Source of the DNA: Massiliimalia sp964370215
Lineage (GTDB): Bacteria; Bacillota; Clostridia; Oscillospirales; Ruminococcaceae
Reading direction: 5' to 3'
DNA length: 64,000 bases
Assembly (NCBI GenBank): GCA_964370215.1
Contig: CAYJIM010000001.1
Coordinates: 1-64,000 of the forward strand
Of the stretch, positions 60,230 through 64,000 are shown piece by piece (position 1 is the first letter of the stretch; each line of letters starts with the position of its first letter). The notes below the pieces were generated by a model. The model made no database searches, was not told where the DNA came from, and was given only the letters and a program-made list of their open reading frames with translations. A program made the translations under genes and the position numbers.

Positions 60230-60283
60230 AAAAATAATTACCAAAGGAGATTTGTCGCACGCGGGAAGAGAGAATGGAAGAAC

Positions 60284-61192
60284 ATGAAATATCGTATCAA
60301 TTTTGAACAGTACAAACATAGTTTTAGTTTGCCCAGTTGTATTGTGGTAGATGACTTACAGCAGATGAATTCTGACTTTTTAAAAATCATTCTTTTGATT
60401 TTTAAAAATGCAGATAAAGAATATAGCGTCAACTTGTTGTCTAATCTATTAAATTTATCGGAGCAGACCGTCAATGAAGCAATTTCCTATTGGGTGCAAA
60501 AGGGCGCTTTAACTGCCGATGAAACAGTGGCTACCAAACCGGTAGTCTACCATACGGAACAATCTAAGATTATTTTGAAAAAAGAAAGCAATGATGCAGA
60601 GCTAAAATTTTTATTGGAGCATATGCAACAATTACTGGATCGCCCGGTGACGTCCACCGACTTGCGCAACATCACCTATATCTATGAATATTACCGCTTG
60701 CCTGCTGATGTGATTTTGATGGCCATTCAGCACTGTGTCGAAAAAGGGAAAAACAGCATGAAATACATCGAAAAGGTCTGTGTTAGTTGGTATGACCAAG
60801 GTGTGACCACCCATTTGGCGGCGGAAGAATACTTGAAAAGTGCCGGACAGTATCAACAGCATGTGACAAAGGTCAAACGTATTTTCGGTGTCACTGATCG
60901 GGCACTATTACCAGCAGAGGAAAAATTGGTTGCAACATGGCTACAGGAGTATCAATCTGACTTTTCGCTCATCCAGCTAGCATATGAAAAGACGGTGAAA
61001 AATACCGGTAAAGCGGTATTTGCCTATGCCAATAAAATTCTGCAGGATTGGCATCAAAAAGGATACCGGTCGATCGAGCAGGTGAATACAAAGGATGTTC
61101 CCATCGTTCGTCACAATCAAAAGCAGCAAAGTTCTTTTGACATCCATTTGCTAGAACAGCTGACCAATCAAGTACCAAATATTCAAGACTAA
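60284..61192 (+). CDS. DnaD/DnaB-like replication initiation protein
   Basis: A 302-residue protein. The N-terminal winged helix (about 25-85: EYSVNLLSNLLNLSEQTVNE and AISYWVQKGAL) and a DnaD-like C-terminal domain (DRPVTSTDLRNITYIYEYYR, LPADVILMAIQHC, then SMKYIEKVCVSWYDQGV), with a second such domain near 195-265 (FSLIQLAYEKTV, FAYANKILQDWHQKG), match DnaD-domain proteins of Clostridia. It would help load the replicative helicase. A helicase-loader gene follows 20 bases later, as is typical. Confidence 0.9.
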   Translation: MKYRINFEQYKHSFSLPSCIVVDDLQQMNSDFLKIILLIFKNADKEYSVNLLSNLLNLSEQTVNEAISYWVQKGALTADETVATKPVVYHTEQSKIILKKESNDAELKFLLEHMQQLLDRPVTSTDLRNITYIYEYYRLPADVILMAIQHCVEKGKNSMKYIEKVCVSWYDQGVTTHLAAEEYLKSAGQYQQHVTKVKRIFGVTDRALLPAEEKLVATWLQEYQSDFSLIQLAYEKTVKNTGKAVFAYANKILQDWHQKGYRSIEQVNTKDVPIVRHNQKQQSSFDIHLLEQLTNQVPNIQD

Positions 61193-61212
61193 AGCGTCAT
61201 GGAGGACTGTCA

Positions 61213-62171
61213 ATGACACAGCGAGAATTATATGAAAAAGCACATGCGATGGTACAAGCACGTCATCAACGTGCCATGGCTGAAATGGAGCAACGTCGTG
61301 AAAAAGTGTTGCGTGTCGTACCGCAAATCGCCACAGAAGAAGTGACGATGCGTCGATCGGCGGCAAAAATTTCTTCCTGTATGTTGCAGGCGAAAGAGGC
61401 TTTGCCGGAAGTGATCCAACACATCATGACAGAAAATTTACAGGCACAGAAAAAAGTTGAATTTTTACTCACAGAACATGGATTTGACAAGAAAGCCCTT
61501 GATATTCAATATCAGTGCACCATCTGTCACGATACAGGATACCATCAAGGGGATCACTGCAGCTGTGTACGTACGTTGGTGCAACAAATGGCGACAAAGG
61601 AGTTCAACAAAACTACTGTGATGGCGCTAGAAACCTTTGATCGCTTTGACCTATCCTATTACCAACAAAGTCCGCAGGAAGCGGAAACAATGCGGCAAAT
61701 TTTGGAATTTTGCAAACAATATGCCAACACCTTTTCTGAAGAATCCAAAAATATTTTGATGATGGGCAAAACAGGCCTTGGTAAAACCCATCTGTCCCTT
61801 GCCATTGCCAACCAAGTGATGCAACATGGCGTACAGGTGGTATATGGAGGCGCACAGGACTTTTTTGGTAAAATTCAAAATGAGTACTTCAATCGAAACA
61901 AAGCCACAGAAGACACCCTTGCCATGCTGTTGCAGGCGGATTTGCTGATCCTTGATGACTTAGGAGCGGAATTTGAAAGCAATTTCAACACGTCCACCTT
62001 TTACAATTTGGTCAACGGTCGATTGAATCGCGGCAAACCTACTATCATCAACACCAATCTCACGCCACAAGAGGTACAGGCACGATACAGCGATCGCATT
62101 GCCTCAAGACTGTTGACCGGTTACAGTTGTTTGAGATTTGTCGGTGTGGATGTCAGACAGCAACGGTTTGC
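61213..62171 (+). CDS. DnaC/DnaI-like helicase loader, cut by an assembly gap
   Basis: The frame is open for at least 319 codons and runs into the N gap at 62172, so only a short C-terminal piece should be missing. A helical N-terminus is followed by a Cys4-type zinc motif CTICHDTGYHQGDHCSC (about 101-117), then AAA+ Walker A MGKTGLGKTHLSL (near 183-195), Walker B LLILDDLGAEF and sensor NTNLTPQEVQARYSDRIASRL. This is the order of the DnaC/DnaI loaders that bring replicative helicase to DNA. It pairs with the DnaD-like gene. Confidence 0.92.
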
Positions 62172-62271
62172 NNNNNNNNNNNNNNNNNNNNNNNNNNNNN
62201 NNNNNNNNNNNNNNNNNNNNNNNNNNNNNNNNNNNNNNNNNNNNNNNNNNNNNNNNNNNNNNNNNNNNNNN
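62172..62271. other. Assembly gap of 100 N
   Basis: A run of exactly 100 N. A round length of this kind is normally a placeholder of unknown size between two contigs, so the true distance and even the order of the two flanks are uncertain. Confidence 0.99.
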
Positions 62272-62274
62272 TTA

Positions 62275-63855
62275 CTATTGTTTTAACTTAAATGTTTTAG
62301 GCGCAAATAAAAAGACGGCCGGTAGCAGTAGGGCAATGAATAAAATGGAAAAGGCACTGATGCCGATAGTGAATTGCAGTAGATCGAGTTCCATGCGTAC
62401 CACCATCAAACATAGATAAGACACCGCAATATTGAGTGCATAATAGAGTGGGTTTTTGATTTCTGCATGGAGATTAAAGGGTTGGAGCAGATAGTAAAGA
62501 CCTAAGTAATACACCGTGAAGAAAACTGACATGGATAGTACAGAAAGCGCCATCAACAGGTAATGTGTCCAGTCCGCCGCTCCTCCGGCGACAAATAAGA
62601 GAAGAGGAAACCCTATCGCTGCGATGAGGGCAGGCACTAAATTAAGGAGAATGAGGGAGCGTAAGCGCAACACAAACAGGGATAATAATGTTTGCCGTTG
62701 ACGGTAAAAATTATAGGTTAAGAGGCTGTGATCACAGTTCATGAACATCACTTGTGCAATGGAAGAGGAGCGGTTGGTCAGATACAGTAGATAAATGGAC
62801 AATGGAAAGAACGTAGGGAATACTTCCTGAATTGTTTCATGATATTGTGGTAGAAAAAGAATGACCACAGCACCGAGTAGAAACACGCCACTCATAATCA
62901 AACTGATCCGTGTGACTGCTTGTTTGAAAATTTTATGGTGACGTTTGAAAAACAATTCATTGAAAAATTGGTACCCCGACTTATCACTACCTTGTTCGGG
63001 GGTGTAGGTGATGTTTTTTTGCATCATCTTCATCTGTTGTGCTTGTACCTGTCCACGCTGCATTTGTAAAAAACTACCATCTGAAAATAGAAGCCGATAA
63101 AGATCACGATACCCCTTAAAGTGTAGGATGTAGCGCAGGCCAAACAGACAGGCGAATGGAACCAACACAGCGGTCGCTACTGGAATTACCCAGAGCGGGA
63201 GTGTAAATCCCCACGCAGGCAAACCAAAACCGAGGGTCAGACAAATACCACAAAACAACCAAATGACCCAAGTGAGTTTGTTTTCATTGGGAGAACGTTT
63301 CATTTTTACATATTGCAGTAAACTGAGAAAGACGACGAGTATTTTAGCGGAAGTGACAAACAACGGAAACAGCACCAAAAGCCAGATGGGTAGAGGTGTT
63401 AAGAATGCCGCCAAAACCGAAAATAACGAAAACCCAATGAGCGTTTTACCGAGGTAATAGACGTAACCTGTAATCGCAAAAGACTTTGCATCTGCCTTTA
63501 AATTATAAACGGCATAGTATTTGTCTTTGGTCGGATTGAAGATTTGGGTATTCATCATACACCCGACAAGGGTCGAAAAGAAAAATAGATGCGCAAAACT
63601 TTCCGGCGTGACAGTCGTCACAGCAGGCAATACCCAGACAAAAAAGATCAGAAAATAAAACACTTTGCCATAAAAAATGGTGCTGAATTCATACAGTATG
63701 CCAAGAACGGTGGCAATCATTTTCAAAACAGGATTGCCGTAGATGTCCCGTGGCAGGGCTTTTCCCAAAAGAGGAAACCGCTTGAAAAAATAAAGCACCT
63801 GATTGGCAACATAGGTATAGCGCAGTTGAATGGTGACTTTAAGCATCTGCATCAT
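62275..63855 (-). CDS. ABC exporter permease, large
   Basis: A 526-residue protein with about twelve membrane helices. It opens LKVTIQLRYTYVANQVLYFF, and the middle part TPEQGSDKSGYQFFNELFFKRH is a cytoplasmic loop. No name is firmly given; it fits the broad ABC-2/EcsB-like exporters annotated as 'putative ABC exporter'. Its ATPase is encoded just upstream and overlaps by 17 bases. The C-terminus ends 3 bases from the gap, and a TAG stop is visible, so the gene looks complete. Confidence 0.75.
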   Translation of the reverse strand: MMQMLKVTIQLRYTYVANQVLYFFKRFPLLGKALPRDIYGNPVLKMIATVLGILYEFSTIFYGKVFYFLIFFVWVLPAVTTVTPESFAHLFFFSTLVGCMMNTQIFNPTKDKYYAVYNLKADAKSFAITGYVYYLGKTLIGFSLFSVLAAFLTPLPIWLLVLFPLFVTSAKILVVFLSLLQYVKMKRSPNENKLTWVIWLFCGICLTLGFGLPAWGFTLPLWVIPVATAVLVPFACLFGLRYILHFKGYRDLYRLLFSDGSFLQMQRGQVQAQQMKMMQKNITYTPEQGSDKSGYQFFNELFFKRHHKIFKQAVTRISLIMSGVFLLGAVVILFLPQYHETIQEVFPTFFPLSIYLLYLTNRSSSIAQVMFMNCDHSLLTYNFYRQRQTLLSLFVLRLRSLILLNLVPALIAAIGFPLLLFVAGGAADWTHYLLMALSVLSMSVFFTVYYLGLYYLLQPFNLHAEIKNPLYYALNIAVSYLCLMVVRMELDLLQFTIGISAFSILFIALLLPAVFLFAPKTFKLKQ

Positions 63856-64000
63856 CGTCAGACACCCCTTTCAACGCCGTGATAATGGTTTGCTTGAACT
63901 CATGATCATCGAGGTAGTTTGTGGGCACTTCCTGTAACTCACCATCACTCAAAATAACAATTTCATCGCAAAGGTCGACGGCAAGTTCTAAAATATGTGT
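63839..64000 (-). CDS. ABC transporter ATP-binding protein, C-terminal part
   Basis: Reading from the window edge the minus strand gives 53 codons to a TAA at 63839. The start of the piece, THILELAVDLCDEIVILSDGEL, is the His-loop and following strand of an ABC ATPase, and the tail is acidic. The rest lies beyond the window. It overlaps the permease start by 17 bases, showing a translationally coupled exporter. Confidence 0.82.
   Translation of the reverse strand, partial: THILELAVDLCDEIVILSDGELQEVPTNYLDDHEFKQTIITALKGVSDDDADA

Noticed and set aside
1..64000. CRISPR array, prophage or insertion sequence
   Set aside because: No regularly spaced direct repeats, transposase, integrase or phage structural gene was found in any frame.

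Overview
The window looks like a chromosomal contig of an anaerobic, spore-forming Firmicute of class Clostridia. The evidence is the murB-rapZ-whiA-dnaE-pfkA order, a nine-gene V-type ATPase operon, NfnAB, LL-diaminopimelate aminotransferase, an alpha/beta-type small acid-soluble spore protein (SASP), and many sigma-A promoters of TTGACA/TATAAT type. A Lachnospirales/Anaerotignum-like host is a guess from gene content, not something I can prove. No IS element, prophage or CRISPR array was seen. A 100-base run of N (62172-62271) marks an assembly gap, so gene order across it is not certain.

Layout. 1-4.2 kb: a partial amidohydrolase, then an operon on the minus strand of an EctB-like aminotransferase, a DUF815 ATPase and an HxlR regulator. 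4.2-6 kb: a chemotaxis receptor. 6.1-10.9 kb: an arsenic-type operon (arsR, CSCS-motif permease, CoA-disulfide-reductase/rhodanese fusion, Cys-rich thioredoxin, ACR3) behind a near-perfect promoter. 11-15.5 kb: a lipoprotein, a hotdog thioesterase, a GHL10 hydrolase and a radical SAM protein. 15.7-23 kb: murB, rapZ, whiA, dnaE, pfkA. 23.2-29.5 kb: a glutamine-centred operon (glutamine synthetase, ANTAR regulator, purF, pyrG, dapL) whose leader carries hairpins that look like an ANTAR-binding antitermination site.

29.5-35.8 kb is the most unusual region. Three neighbouring proteins share a helical module with the signatures EELxLAHIxNAE and RDVIKNQML. One is nearly bare, one is fused to a DnaJ-like Cys-rich ribbon, and one is a 981-residue DUF11/SdrD_B protein without a signal peptide that carries only the second half at its C-terminus. 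Two of the five genes have sigma-K-like promoters, and a SASP gene and tRNA-Val lie next door. I infer a mother-cell-made spore-surface assembly in which the module brings the parts together.

35.8-47.7 kb: a DUF4364 protein, a zinc alcohol dehydrogenase, nfnAB, yajC, a run of membrane proteins (TIGR04086, SpoIIM-like, DUF624), HAD hydrolase, MraY-like transferase, NUDIX, ilvBN. 47.7-51.2 kb: a drug-response type module (MFS pump, ABC-2 permease and ATPase, TetR) with CATAC...GTATG operators at both promoters. 51.2-59.9 kb: the V-ATPase operon in the order G-C-I-K-F-E-A-B-D. 60-64 kb: a DnaD protein and DnaC/DnaI loader cut by the gap, then an ABC exporter pair running off the end.
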